NCBI RefSeq assembly: GCF_019393635.1
Contig: NC_057861.1
Location: 78,437,327 to 78,501,326 of the forward strand
Direction of reading: 5' to 3'
DNA length: 64,000 nt
Origin: Dromiciops gliroides
Taxonomy: Eukaryota > Chordata > Mammalia > Microbiotheria > Microbiotheriidae
Part shown: in pieces, positions 13,961 to 26,426 of the stretch
Layout: every line of letters starts with the position of its first letter
Numbering within the stretch: the first letter of the stretch is position 1
Notes under the pieces: model-generated
Database searches by the model: none
Seen by the model: the letters and a program-made list of their open reading frames with translations, nothing else
What the model was told of the DNA's origin: nothing
Position numbers and translations under genes: made by a program

Positions 13961-14390
13961 TAGGTGAAAGAAACCTAGATGTGGAATCAGAGGACATGGA
14001 TGGGGTCAAATCCTCTTCTATTTACCAAGATACCTGGATGACACTAGGCAAATCACCTCCCCTCTCTGGATCTTAGTTTTCTCATTCTTAAAATAAGGGG
14101 ATTAGATTAAATATTTTCTAAGGTTGCTTTGTGCTTTAATACTAGCTACCATTTATAAAACTGTTTTAAGGTTTGCAAAGTACTCTACAAATATCACATT
14201 TGATCCTCATAACAAGCCTGGGAGGTATGAGTACCACCCGCATTTTACAGATAAGGAAACTGAGGCAGAAAAAGGTGAAGTGATTCGTCTATGCCCACCC
14301 AACTAGGTAGTGTCTCAGGCAGAATTTGAACTCAGATCTTTTTGACTCTGTCCAGAGCTCTAGCCATTGCATCACCTCGGCAACATATTG
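13960..14390. mobile_element. Two MIR-type SINEs, head to head
   Basis: A plus-strand MIR at about 13965-14135 (CTAGATGTGGAATCAGAGG ... GGATCTTAGTTTTCTCATT) is followed by a minus-strand MIR at about 14140-14385 (AAGGTTTGCAAAGTACTCTA, GATAAGGAAACTGAGGCAG). Confidence 0.7.
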
Positions 14391-14539
14391 TAAGAGTTCT
14401 GGACTTCGAGTCAGAGGAAGTAGGGACCCATTCCTAGACAGTTACTACAGCTGTTAAAATAGTTGGGGGACTCTTCGCAAATTAATCTTCCTGAGTCTCA
14501 GTTTCCACATCTGTAAAAATGAGGTTACTAGCACTCGCA

Positions 14540-14797
14540 ATGCCTTGTTTCCCGGGTGGCTTTGGCCAACCTGGAAGCGCTAATGCGATGGGAGTCGTTA
14601 TCCTGACTAGGTACACTGGCAGGTGGTCCAGGTTGCGGGGCAGCTTCTGGCATCCCTCTGGGGAGGATCTCCTCCCGCAGGACCCGGCCTCAGGCGGGGC
14701 CTGGAAGGGGCGGGGCTCCCTGAGAAGTCCCCTTGGCTCAGCTCGCATTCTCCTCCGCGCGGCTGTGGCGCAGGCCAGTGAGAGGGCAAGGCCTCTG
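14540..14797 (+). promoter_or_regulatory. Gene 2 CpG-rich promoter and first exon
   Basis: The AT-rich intergenic DNA changes to GC- and CpG-rich sequence from about 14540 to about 15010. A strong donor, CTG|GTAAGC, ends an exon at 14797. The frame from ATG 14519 (or ATG 14588) is open to the donor, exactly 93 codons from 14519, and leaves in phase 0. That matches the next exon. No TATA box was seen, as expected for a CpG promoter. The true transcription start is not visible. Promoter identity is inferred from base composition, the donor and the position upstream of KRAB exons. Confidence 0.65.
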
Positions 14798-16700
14798 GTA
14801 AGCCTAGAGCGGCCGGATGTACCCTGAGTGGAGCAGCGGGCGGCCTCTCCCCTCATCTCCCCCCACCCCCACGGGTCCTGCAGAGCTGCTTCCGGCTCTT
14901 GTCAGCCTCGGCCCTTGGGCCTCCCTAACGGGTCGGTTGCTTCCGAGTGTGTGTGTGGGGGGGGGTGAGTTGGGGCTGGGGATGGGCTTGGGGAGCGGGA
15001 GGAGTCGTAGAATCACGGAACTTCAGGCCTCTTGGGCTATTGGCCATCATCTCATGTACCCCAATGGAAAGTCCTGGTAAACTGAGGCCCCTGCAGAGGA
15101 AGGGACTTGCAGAAGGCCACCCTGGGGGCTCAGGCGAGAGGCCCCACCATTGAGAAGAGGTGGCGGAGGAGGATGTGTAAGATTTCATTCATTCAACCAG
15201 CCGACCAAGCCGCAGCAAATACTTGCTAAGTGACGGCTGAGAGCAGCCCAAGGCAGGGAGCTGCGGGATATGCTGAGTCTGTAGAAGACATGGTTCCTGG
15301 CCTCGTGTACGTCTTGTCTTCTCTGATAGACTGTAAGCTCCTTGAGGGCAGGAACTGTTTCATTTTGACTTTACTTCCCCAGTCTCCACCCCCAGCGCTG
15401 TGCCGGTCACATAGCAAACGATTAATAAGTGCTTGTTTATTGATTGGATTTTGATTAATATGTCTTGAGGGAGGTGACTTCCCTCGAAAACGGTCATCCA
15501 GCCTCTGCTTGTGACTTCCAGGTTTGGGAAGCTCATAACCCATCAAGGCTGCTTATTCATTTTGGGATAGGTTAAGATGGTTCACGGTGTCCAAGAACTG
15601 GAAGGGACTTCAGAGGGCAGCCAGTCCAATAACCCCTCTTCACAGCATCCTGGACAAACTAGTCATACAGCCTCCACTGGTAGATCTCCAATAATAGAGA
15701 AGTAATAGTTCCCTAGGCAGCCCAATCCATTCAATTCAACAAGACTTCATCGAATGCCAGTTGTGCACCAGGCACTGTGCAAGGCTCTGGGAATACAAAA
15801 GCAAGTCCTAAACAGTCCCTTTCTTCAAGAAGCTTACTTTTTATTAGGGGAGCCAAATATTTCCCAGTGTCTATATGAGAGGTAGTTTGGTACAAATGGA
15901 AAGTGTGCTTGATTGGAGGTCACACCTGGGTTGAAATCCTGGCCCTCCCTAAATAGTGTGACCTTCTGCAAGTAACCAAGTATGACTCTCAGGTTCTGAA
16001 CATAGGTGACCCAGAGAATGGGGATAACATTAACAGAAACCACAGCCAGGTGGCTCAGTGGCTATAGCACTGGACTTGAAGTCAGTAAAGCCCCAATTCA
16101 AATTCTATCTCAGGCACATACTAGCTGTGTAGCTCTAGGTGAGTAGCTTTACTTCTATCTGATACATTTTTTTCCTCTATTTTTTTTAAAAAGAGTGTTT
16201 AATAACACCTCCCAGGGTTTTTGTGAGGCTCACATGAGATAACATCTGTCAAGCACTTTGCAAAGTGTTATATAAATAGTAATTATTATAATTAAGTAGG
16301 AAAGTGTAGAGGAGGTACAGATTTAGGAAAGAAGGGGGTGAAACCTTGGGAGATAAGATGAGTTCTGGTTGGGACTTGTTTAGTTTGTGATGCTTACAAG
16401 ACATGCAGGAGGAGCTAACCAACAGAAAGCTGATGATTCATGACAATTTTATGAGAGAGAATAAGGCTAAATAGATGGAGAGGTTGTGTGGAACAGTAGA
16501 CATAAAGCTGGCCTTGGAGTCGGGAATAGCAGTGTTGAAATCCTGCTGTGACATATAACATCCGTGTAACCACTGGTAAACCAGGGAACCTCCAAGTGCT
16601 CCAGGCTTTAAGACTGTAAATTGCAGTGAAATTGTAGATTGACATTGGTAGAAGGTGCTTCCATACCAGGAAATCCTCAATACTATTGGAATTATAAATC
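14798..16700. other. Gene 2 intron 1, first part: CpG island edge and old repeats
   Basis: 14798-15010 is still GC-rich with a GTGTGTGGGGGGG tract near 14947. About 15310-15460 is an L2 3' end (TGTAAGCTCCTTGAGGGCAG). About 15725-15850 is the dispersed ACTTCATCGAATGCCAG... GCACTGTGCAAGG repeat. About 15870-16290 and 16450-16600 hold MIR-like SINEs in plus sense. Confidence 0.55.
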
Positions 16701-16705
16701 TAGAT

Positions 16706-16856
16706 TTTTTGGGAGGGGGGGGCAGGGCAATGAGGGTTAGGTGACTTGCCCAGGGTCACACAGCTAGTAAGTGTCAAGTGTCTGAGGTTGGATTTGAACT
16801 CAGGTCCTCCTGAATCCAACGCTGGTGCTTTATCCACTGTGCTACCTAGGTGCCCC
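16706..16856 (-). mobile_element. WSINE1/Mar1-like SINE
   Basis: Reverse SINE copy with a G-rich tail complement. AAATCTAGAT is duplicated at 16696-16705 and 16857-16866. Confidence 0.9.
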
Positions 16857-17134
16857 AAATCTAGATGTAAAAAATTATAGATGCTATATATTTATCTATG
16901 TGGACATCTAGTAACATGAATTAGGATTCTGTATCCAGTACACAATACATAAACAAATTTTGCTTAATTTTAGAATATTTTTATCTACTTTTATCAGTAA
17001 ATTTGAAAACTTGGAGGTGTTCTCAGAGAATACCTAGTACATAACCTTTTCATTTTATAGATGAGGAAACTGAAGACCAGCAAAGGGCAATGACTGGCCT
17101 AAGGTTATAAAGGTAGTGAATGTTATAAATTATA

Positions 17135-17395
17135 GGACAGCAAGGTGGTACAGTGGCTAGAGTGCTAGGATTAGAGTCAGGAAGACTCATCTTCCTAAGT
17201 TCAAATCCTCCCTCAGATGCTTACTTGCAGTGTGACACTAGGCAAGTCATTTCACCTTGTTTGCCTCAGTTTCCCCATCTGTAAAATGAGCTGGAGAAGG
17301 AAATGGCAAACCACTCCAGTATTTTTGCCAAGAAAACCCCAAATTGAGTCATGAAGAGATGAACGCAATGGAAACAACAACAACAACAAAAGTGT
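17135..17395 (+). mobile_element. tRNA-SINE with RTE-type 3' tail
   Basis: A SINE head (GGACAGCAAGGTGGTACAG), a MIR-like core (CTCAGTTTCCCCATCTGTAA) and a tail with AGAAGGAAATGGCAAACC and GCCAAGAAAACCCCAAATTG end in a CAA repeat. Other copies of this type are at about 46085 (-) and 55745 (+). A MIR fragment in reverse precedes it at about 17040-17125. Confidence 0.75.
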
Positions 17396-17824
17396 TATAG
17401 CCGGAAATTTATTTCAGGACAAATAATGAACATAAGGGCTCCAGAAAAGAAAAAACATTTGTGAGTTAGCTTGAAAGCAGGGTTCACAGGAGATTTTCTT
17501 CTTGCAGTACACAGGCTGATGTATATGTCTGTCAGTGTCTCCATCTATCTTTAACTTTTAGGAATTTCTTAGTCTTTCTGTGTTGGGGACCAAGGGACTT
17601 TTTAATGAAACCCACTTTAGTGCTTCAGACATTCCCCTTTATCCCACTGTGGGAAATACACCAAGAGTCTGGTAGTAATTTTGTGATGGGGAAGATGTGG
17701 AAGAGAGAAGGGCTGTGTTAGGGACCCCTTTAAGATTTTGTGGTTCCATGAGCCCCAGTGGGTGTGACTAGGGGAACCACAGGGCAGGGCTGGTATCACT
17801 CTTGGTTCTTTTGTCTTTTTCCAG

Positions 17825-17881
17825 CATCTGCCTGCTCCCCAAGTACCTGTGCCCTTCCCCCGACGGAACCCAGGAGAACAG
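17825..17881 (+). CDS. Gene 2: short exon before KRAB-A
   Basis: A 57-bp exon between a good acceptor (CTTTTTCCAG, 17824) and donor (CAG|GTAATG). It is open in phase 0, giving 19 codons that run into KRAB-A in frame. In KRAB genes this exon usually carries the initiator ATG. The paralogous exon of gene 3 has ATG at the matching place (48396), but here the triplet is GTA (17843-17845) and the exon has no ATG at all. If translated, the frame must start upstream in exon 1, which is open from ATG 14519 or 14588. Identity rests on the alignment with gene 3, the splice sites and the phase; no transcript evidence is available. Confidence 0.55.
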
Positions 17882-19148
17882 GTAATGGCAGCTGTTCCTC
17901 TAACATTGATGGCAAATCAATCCCAGGTGAGCTGTCCTTCCTGAGTTCCCATCACTGCTTCCTGACTGTGACTTCATCTCCTTCCCATATCCTGAAGATC
18001 TCTGCCCAAGCAAGCCTATGTAGGGCATAGGAGGGTGGCACTCCCCTGTTCCCTACCTTCAGAACCTCCTCTCTCCCTTGATGGATGAGGATTATGATAG
18101 GGGCAGTTTGAGAATTCTTCTCTCTCTTAGCTCTTCCTCTTCCTCTCTTCCTGGGATCACACAAGTAGGTTCTATGTAAGTCTCTGGATCTCTGATTGAG
18201 TTTTCAGCCATATGTTGTTGGTTCTGCCAATCTTCTAGGTTCCTTTTGTCCTTAGCTTCTCCCCTTGGACACATAGGAGCTTAGTGACTTCTTTGGCTTG
18301 GGTTCCCTAGAATGAACTAGTTAAAAAGCACTAAAGAGTCTAGAATGGTATTTTTGAAATTAAGAATAATCAGACTTGAAGATCTGAATTTAATTCCTCT
18401 TTATGGCTCCCATTAATTTTTATTTTAGCCAGATCATTTTCATTATTTCCCTCATTTGTAAAATGAGAATAATATTACTTATAATCTTTGCCTTACTGGA
18501 TTGTTTAGAATAAGCACCTTGTAAGCATTGAAATGCTATCAAAATGTGAATCTTGGTAATTTTAAGTGTGGGAGGTGTACAGTTCCTACTTAGCCTTTGA
18601 TGCGTGTGGTCATGGATAGCTTGTTTGCCACATGCAAAGAAGCCTGGGCTTTTCATGGAAGCTGCCTGTATTTGACAAGCAGAGATAAACAAGTAGTATG
18701 TTCTGACAGAGCTACACTTAGCCTCCTGTAGAAGGACTTTCCTTATTGATAAATCGCCTTGGGCCAACTATAGGAAAATTTTAAAGCTAGGTAGATAGCT
18801 AGAACATTTATTAAATACTTGCTATGATCTGAGTAATTGCACTGTACTAAATACTGGGAATACAAATACAAGAAAAAGGAAGATTGTCCCTGTGCTCAAA
18901 GTACTTACATCATAATAGGGGAAGAGAACACATAAAAAGAACTGAAAAGCAGGTTAAGATAAGTAGGGCAAGGTGGAAAAGTAGTCCAGAAGGTCATGGA
19001 CTGAGCTGGGCTAGAAGTAAGCATGGCTCCTCAAAGGGACGTTTATGGGAGAATCTCTTCAACTGGAGGATGTGGCTTTAGGGTTGGAGGCAATGTCAGC
19101 ATGAGAAGGCTACTGGGGCAGAAGTGGATAAGTAGTAGGGGGAGTTAG
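17882..19148. other. Gene 2 intron, mostly unidentified
   Basis: Only about 18785-18925 is recognisable, as the dispersed ancient repeat (ATTTATTAAATACTTGCTATG ... GTACTTACATCATAATAGG). No exon-like open frame with splice sites was found. A second possible donor (CCCAG|GTGAGC, 17926) follows exon 2 and could extend it, but the extended frame was not supported. Confidence 0.45.
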
Positions 19149-19499
19149 TGTAATGATTGGGATGATGCCACCTGCTGGAGAGCTACTGTAGGAAAGTGCT
19201 GCCATAAAGAGAAGGCACCTGAGGGCAAGCCATGTGGCTTTTCTTTGGCATCAGGAAGAAGGGGCGAGGCTGGCTCTCTCGCTCTCTTTCGCCAGGACTC
19301 TTGTGGAGAGTGAAGCAGGAGAACCGTAGCTCCCCAAGATAGATAGATGAATCTAGGCCTTTCTCTCCCTCTTCACCAAATTCTTATTCTCCTTAATAAA
19401 TGCTTAAAAGTCTAACTCTTGCTAAAGCTTATAATTAATTTATTGGCAACCACTCATTAGATATTTTAGACGGACTAGCTAGAATTTTAGCCCCTTACA
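19149..19499 (+). mobile_element. LTR, family A, plus strand
   Basis: Same family as 12003: begins TGTAATGATTGGGATGATGC, ends TTTTAGCCCCTTACA, with internal CTTAATAAATGCTTAAAAG. Preceded by TTAG (19145-19148). It is followed by GATTGGCA, so the usual solo-LTR duplication is missing on the right. It forms an inverted pair with 20436-20806. Confidence 0.8.
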
Positions 19500-20435
19500 G
19501 ATTGGCAGGTAAAATCTCCACCTCAACCAAACAGGTGAGCAAGGAAATCAGAATTTTGTTTACAATAAATTCAAGGCCAGGGATCACGATCTGTGACCTT
19601 CCCAGGGGCCCCTTAGGATGCTAGGGAAGGATGACAAATAGCTTTTGAGAAGGGGAGAAAAGGCTAGAAAATACGTCTCATCCACCAATACTCTCCACAT
19701 GGATATAAACTGCCACTGGCTTTGCTTTCCATCACATCCTTCTAGATGTCCTGACCACAAAATCTAGGACCAGTTCCAGAGGAAATTGTGTGGCCATTAA
19801 TGTGTAAGAGTTATATATATCTTCAAAAATATTTAGATATATAGTGGACTTTTCACTCTGAATTCTGTCTAGAACTCAATCAAGAAGATCAAACATTTGG
19901 GCATTTAAATAACACTTCTGCTTTGAGCTTTACTTGTAGGAGAGAGACCAAAAAACCTTTTCTGTATTATCCTGACTTACTTATAATGGCATAGCTTCCT
20001 TCCTTTAAATGGGAAGGAAAATTCTGTGTTTTTATTTAGTGATCTGTCAATGCCCCCCCCCCCAGTTTACTTGCTGAGGCTGGATGGCAGCTGGTGGCTT
20101 GTTCAATGGGTGCTGGATCATGACATCTAGTTCAATTATCAGGCAGCCTCTGGAAACCTGTCATCTGACAAGTTTCTTTTTTCTTAAAAAGAAAAAAGAA
20201 TTCTTTGTTATGAGACAGATTCTAGGAAGAGGAAGGGAGGGGGAAGATCCAGAGGAAAATTGAGGCAATGTAAAAACAAAAGATAGATAAAATTTTATTT
20301 TTAAAGAATGAAGTTCAAAATTCCTCTTTAGCATGGCTCTTTTGGGGAACCCATGCTTACTAAATACTGTATTCTTCCAACCAATAATTTGAGCTTTTAG
20401 GGATAACCCCCAAATTTGTCTTCGTGGTTGCCATC
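19500..20435. other. Segment between two inverted LTRs
   Basis: About 935 bp lies between LTR copies in opposite orientation. It includes a C run at 20052-20063 and a short inverted AAAGAAACTTG-like stretch near 20170-20205. On the minus strand, 20418-20433 resembles a tRNA-arginine primer-binding site next to the LTR. No retroviral open frame was seen. Confidence 0.4.
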
Positions 20436-20806
20436 TGTAAGGGGCTAAAATTCTAGCTAGTCTGTCTAAAATATCTAATGAGTGGTTGCCAATAAATTAA
20501 TTATAAGCTTTAGCAAGAGTTAGACTTTTAAGCATTTATTAAGGAGAATAAGAATTTGGTGAAGAGGGAGAGAAAGGCCTAGATTCATCTATCTATCTCG
20601 GGGAGCTACAGTTCTGCTCCACTCTCAATGAGAGTCCTGGCGAAAGAGAGCGAGAGAGCCTGCCTCGCCCCTTCTTCCTCCCACAAGCAAACATCACTTC
20701 CTGACACCAAAGAAAAGCCACATGGCTTGCCCTCAGGCACCTTCTCCTCATGGCGGAGCTTTCCTACAGTAGCTCTCCAGCAGGTAGCATCATTCCAATC
20801 ATTACA
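20436..20806 (-). mobile_element. LTR, family A, minus strand
   Basis: Reverse copy of family A, from TGTAAGGGGCTAAAATTC to CCAATCATTACA. It is closely similar to 19149-19499, sharing the GATAGATAGATGAATC-type segment. TTAG follows at 20807-20810, matching the TTAG left of the 19149 copy. Confidence 0.8.
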
Positions 20807-20927
20807 TTAGTTATGGGCTAAGCTAAGCAGAGTTTGAAGAGGGACTTTTGTGTTTGGTGTCCTTCTATCTTGCTTCCCAGATATCCACTGTTTCCCCTGC
20901 CATCCTCACCTTCAACCTTGAACTTTT

Positions 20928-21078
20928 TTTTTTTTTTTTTTAGTAAGGCAATTGGGGTTAAGTGACTTGCCCAGGGTCACACAGCTAGTAAGTGTTAAGC
21001 ATCTGAGGCCGGATTTGAACTCAGGTACTCCTGACTCCAGGGCCGGTGCTCTATCCACTGCGCCACCTAGCTGCCCCT
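20928..21078 (-). mobile_element. WSINE1/Mar1-like SINE
   Basis: Reverse SINE copy. ACCTTGAACTTTT is duplicated at 20915-20927 and 21079-21091. Confidence 0.92.
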
Positions 21079-21091
21079 ACCTTGAACTTTT

Positions 21092-22976
21092 AAAATCATT
21101 CCATCTAAGCTGTTACTCTGTACCATGGTTGGATATAGACATGTGCCATCATGCTTTACCTTTACCTTGTCCTTGGTTGTGCCTCATTGATTACATCATT
21201 GTTTTCTTATTAAGGTCTTGCTAGCCTGTGTCCCTGATTTCAATACTAGAAGGATTTGTGATTTCATTGGTATTGGTACTCTTCCCACACCTATTTGATG
21301 GTTTTAGGAGTTGAGGGCAACAACATTCATCCCCGATGATCATCCCTCTGATTATGCAACTCTCTGTACTTGGCTTGGCTGCTCCTCAGATGATAGATAA
21401 ATAGACCATTGGTGGGCCCAGCATTTCTAGCTTAGTGGGACCTTTTTCTTTCTATAGCATCCTTAGGTATCCAGGCCCTGGAATTCACCTGTTGTCCCTG
21501 TATTTACTTTACTTTTTCTCTCTGAAATCCTCCAGAGGCTTTCTGCTCATTTCCTTCTTTTCTGATTCCTAGATTCAGGCTCTGTTCCACAAGATTCTTG
21601 CAGCATATCCCAACATTAAGGATATTGGCCTTCTGCTGTGGGGCAGGGAGACTTCACTTAAATAACACCATTCATTCTATTCTGCTATCCCTGAAAAGGG
21701 GGTAGGAAGAGAAGGAAGCATTTGTAAACCGCAGCTCTTCCTTGCTCCAGCAGGGTGAAAGATTGAATTTATAGTGTTTGAATCAGCACTCACTCAACAA
21801 ACACTTATTAAATGCCTGCTATTTACAGTGCTAACTTGTCAACACATTGTGGGAGTACACAGGAAAGCTTATATAAGACACCTGTATAACACAGTACTAT
21901 ACCAGGGGTACTCAGGTTTCATGGTCTTATTTGGGTAGCTTGATGCTATGCTCAAACATTTTTTAAAATGAGAGGAAATACTGGTTTGGAATCTAGAACT
22001 GGCACCATTCATGTTTAGTGAAGCTTTCCTACTACAGCCACAGTCTCCTAGCAAAAGTCACCTTAATCATGCTGGGGGTTCCTACACTACCAAAGTCATA
22101 GATAGGTGCCTTGTGTCCATGTTTTGGAAATCTCCCATCCCCATCAGTGTCACACAAAAAGGGTCTTAGGATAGCCCAACTGAGGCCCCTGGGGCAACAG
22201 CAATATAAGAATTTCCACAGAAAGTGAATTCCATGTTCTTCCTCTTTTTAGGTCAGGAGAGTTTCCCATAAGCACTCTGAAGAACACTGTGGGATAAAAG
22301 ACTCATAGATCTAGAACTGGAAGGGACTCTGGAGGCCATCTGGCCCAACACCTTTATTTACAGATAAGGAAATTGAGGCCCAGTGGGGTTAAATGGTTTG
22401 CTAAAGTCATATAGGTGGTATCAGAAGTGGGATTTGAACCCATGTGGCTAAAAGTGAGAAACACTCAATCCAGACTTTTCCAATTTGCCTAAAAACCTCA
22501 AGAGAAATGATTGACTTTGGTTTTTAAAATATGTATGGGTACATTTTGTATTATTAAGGCTCATTGATACATAGTAATTCAATCTGAACAGTAATCAAAG
22601 CAAAAATTATATGAACAGTAGTATAGGAACAGTATAAATATATGAACAGTAATCAAAAGCAAAATCATAATTAAGAATTTTTCAAAACCCAAATAAAACA
22701 AAAACCAGAAAATATCTCAGTCCCAAAAAGCTGTAAAAACAGTATTAAGTTGTAAATGCTTATATATTGAGTCCTAGCCTTCTATTATTTATTCCTCTGT
22801 CATTAAAAGAGTTGAGCTACAAATGCATTAACTTTTAGCAGAGTCATATCAACGTTTCTCCCTGTATTTGTCATGAGCTTTGTCATTGTTTAATATTTTA
22901 ATTAGTGTGTATTGTTCTTTGGGTTCTCATTCTTTCTGTGTACCTAAATTCATACACAACTTTCAATGTTTCTTTT
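21092..22976. other. Gene 2 intron with old repeats
   Basis: About 21785-21850 is the dispersed CACTTATTAAATGCCTGC repeat, and about 22290-22460 is a reverse MIR (GGCCATCTGGCCCAACACC, GATAAGGAAATTGAGGCCC). The rest was not identified, and no exon was supported. Confidence 0.45.
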
Positions 22977-23350
22977 TGTTAAGGGCTAAAATTCTAGCTA
23001 AACTGTCTAAAATATCTAATGAGTGGTCGCCAATAAATTATAAGCTTTAGCAAGAGTTATACTTTTAAGCATTTATTAAGGAGAATAAGAGTTTGGTAAA
23101 GAGAGAAGAAAAGGCCTAGATTCCTATCTATTAAAGGGAGAGCACATTTCTAGCTCCCCTCTCCACCAGCGTCCTCAGGAAAAAGAGCCTGAGACCGAGC
23201 GCCAGTCTCTTCCTTCCTCCTCCCACTAGCCTGCGTCACTTCCTGATGCCAAAGAAAAGACTCCTGGTCTTGCCCTCAAAGACCTTCACTTCATGGGCAG
23301 AACTCTTCTACAGTAAGTCTCCAGCAGGTGGCGTTATTCCAATCGTTACA
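22977..23350 (-). mobile_element. Solo LTR, family A
   Basis: Reverse copy from TGTTAAGGGCTAAAATTC to CCAATCGTTACA, 374 bp. It is closest to the 12003 copy (both carry the GGCGACCACTCATTAG variant). Flanking TTTT and GTTT may be an eroded 4-bp duplication. Confidence 0.8.
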
Positions 23351-24374
<1,024 letters not shown>

Positions 24375-24589
24375 CTTGTTCCTTGTTCTCACACTTCTCA
24401 ACAGTATGTGAAAATAGGCAACTCTTTGAGTGATCCCATAAGCCACGTTTTCTCCATCTTTTGAACTTTCTTCAGATGGCTTTCCACAATTCATTTATTA
24501 AAAAAGCATTTATTACATATATGCCCCTTTGTATCATTGAGAGAAAGACCACTGTCTTGTCCAGTAGCATTTGGATGAAACTGTTGGGA

Positions 24590-24965
24590 ACTAATGAGCA
24601 TATGTCCTGTTTGGGCAACATCCTTTAAGAGGGACATTATATATTGGAATGGTTCCTGAAGATAGGAGCCACTAGGAGTTGAAGGGACTGAGGATATTTA
24701 GCCTGGAAAGGGGAGACTTAAAATAGCTCTTGTCAAGATTTGAGATGATATCACAGGGTAGAAGGGATCATAGTGTAAAGACACAAAGCTGAGAGGGTTG
24801 GCTAATATGCTGGATCTCAGGACTTTAGCAGTTCAGTATGAGATTCTAAAAGATCTCAATAGGCTAAAATGTTGGGCTGAATTGAATAGGGATAAATGTA
24901 AAGTCTTACACTTGACTCAAAAAAAAAATCAAATTCACAAGTATAAGATGGGAGAGAAAAACAGT
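24590..24965 (+). mobile_element. CR1/L3 LINE fragment, plus sense
   Basis: Phrases such as GACTGAGGATATTTAGCCTGG, ATGATATCACAGGGTAG and GGGATAAATGTAAAGTCTTA follow the plus-sense order of CR1/L3 ORF2. Eroded. Confidence 0.6.
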
Positions 24966-25614
24966 TCTTCTGGACAACTGTTGGTATTTTAAAAAATTAA
25001 TTGTTCTTTTTTTAAATCATAAAAGTATTCTATTATTTTCTTGTTACATGTATAGATAATTTTCAACATTTGTTTTTATAAGATTTCTAGTTCTAAGTTT
25101 TTCTCCCTCCCTTCCTCCCCTCCCTTCCCTCTGTCCTTCCTCCCCAAGACAACAAGCAATCTGATATAGGTTATATTTGTACAATCACATTAAACATGTT
25201 TCTGCATTAGTCATGCTGTGAAAGAAGAATCAGAACAAAAGGGAAAAACCTCAAAAAAGAAAAACAAAAAAAGTAGAAACAGTATGGTTCAATCTGCATC
25301 TAGATTCCACAGTTCTTTTTTTCTGGATTTGGAGGACATTTTCAATCATGAGTCCTTTGGAATTATCTTGGACCATTATGTTGCTGAGAAGAGTCAAATC
25401 TATCACAGTTGATCTTCACACAGTGTTGTTGATACTGTGTACAATGTTCTCCTGGTTCTGCTCATCTCACTCAGCATCAGTTCATGTAAGTCCTTCCAGG
25501 TTTCTCTGAAATCTGCCTTCTCATCATTTCTTACAGCACAATAGTATTCCATTACATTCATATACCACAACTTGTTCAGCCATTCCCCAGTTGATGGGCA
25601 TCCCCTCAATTTCT

Positions 25615-25773
25615 TTCTTTTTTTTTTTTTTTTTTTTGCGGGGCAATGGGGGTTAAGTGACTTGCCCAGGGTCACACAGCTAGTAAGTGTCAAGTGTCTG
25701 AGGCCGGATTTGAACTCAGGAACTCCTGAATCCAGGGCCGGTGCTTCATCCACTGCGCCACCTAGCTGCCCCC
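25615..25773 (-). mobile_element. WSINE1/Mar1-like SINE nested in L1
   Basis: Reverse SINE copy. CATCCCCTCAATTTCT is duplicated at 25599-25614 and 25774-25789. Confidence 0.93.
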
Positions 25774-25888
25774 CATCCCCTCAATTTCTAATTCCTTGCC
25801 ACTACAAAAAGAGCAGCTATAAATATTTTTGTACATGTGGGTCCTTTTCCCTTCTTATGATCTCTTTGGGATAAAGACCTAATAGTGG

Positions 25889-26041
25889 GGCAGCTAGGTG
25901 GCGCAGTGGATAAAGCACTGGCCTTGGATTCAGGAGGACCTGAGTTCAAATCCAGCCTCAGACACTTGACACTTAACTAGCTGTGTGACCCTGGGCAAGT
26001 CACTTAACCCTCATTGCCCTGCAAAAAAAAAAAAAAAAAAA
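25889..26041 (+). mobile_element. WSINE1/Mar1-like SINE nested in L1
   Basis: Plus-strand full-length copy with a long A tail. AAAGACCTAATAGTGG is duplicated before it (25873-25888) and after it (26042-26057). Confidence 0.93.
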
Positions 26042-26426
26042 AAAGACCTAATAGTGGTATTACTGGGTCAAACACAAACTCTTGGTATTTTGGTTGATAA
26101 CAAGATTAATATTAATCAATAAATGATATGGCAATTTTATCAAAGACAACAATGAGGCAATACAATTCTTATGGGAAATTTATATCTCTAAATGTTTTCA
26201 TCACAGAAAATAGAATAAATTAATGCTCTGGGCATATAATTTAAAAAGAACTAAAAAAATCTTCCCCTACTAAACCCTAAAGTAGAAATTCTGAAAAACT
26301 TTTAAAAATGGCTTTACAAAATTGAAAGCAAAAAAAATCCATTGAACTGATAAATAAATCTTGGAGCTAATTTTTTGGGTGAAACAATTAATAAGATTAA
26401 ACAGTCTGATTAAGAAAAAAAAGAGG

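Larger units (their letters stand above)
24991..26091 (-). mobile_element. 5'-truncated L1 with two nested SINEs
   Basis: Reverse L1 3' UTR and ORF2 end. TTGGTATTTT is duplicated at 24981-24990 and 26092-26101. Two SINEs in opposite orientation are nested in it (25615-25773 and 25889-26041). ORF2 pieces are still readable on the minus strand (NKLWYMNVMEYYCAVRNDE and neighbours). Confidence 0.88.

Noticed and set aside
14817-15188. Overlapping open frames on both strands around the gene 2 CpG island
   Set aside because: GC-rich DNA lacks stop codons by composition; beyond the donor at 14797 there is no supporting splice pattern or homology.
25889-26041. tRNA genes
   Set aside because: The tRNA-like heads belong to SINEs with A tails and target duplications; no free-standing cloverleaf was seen.
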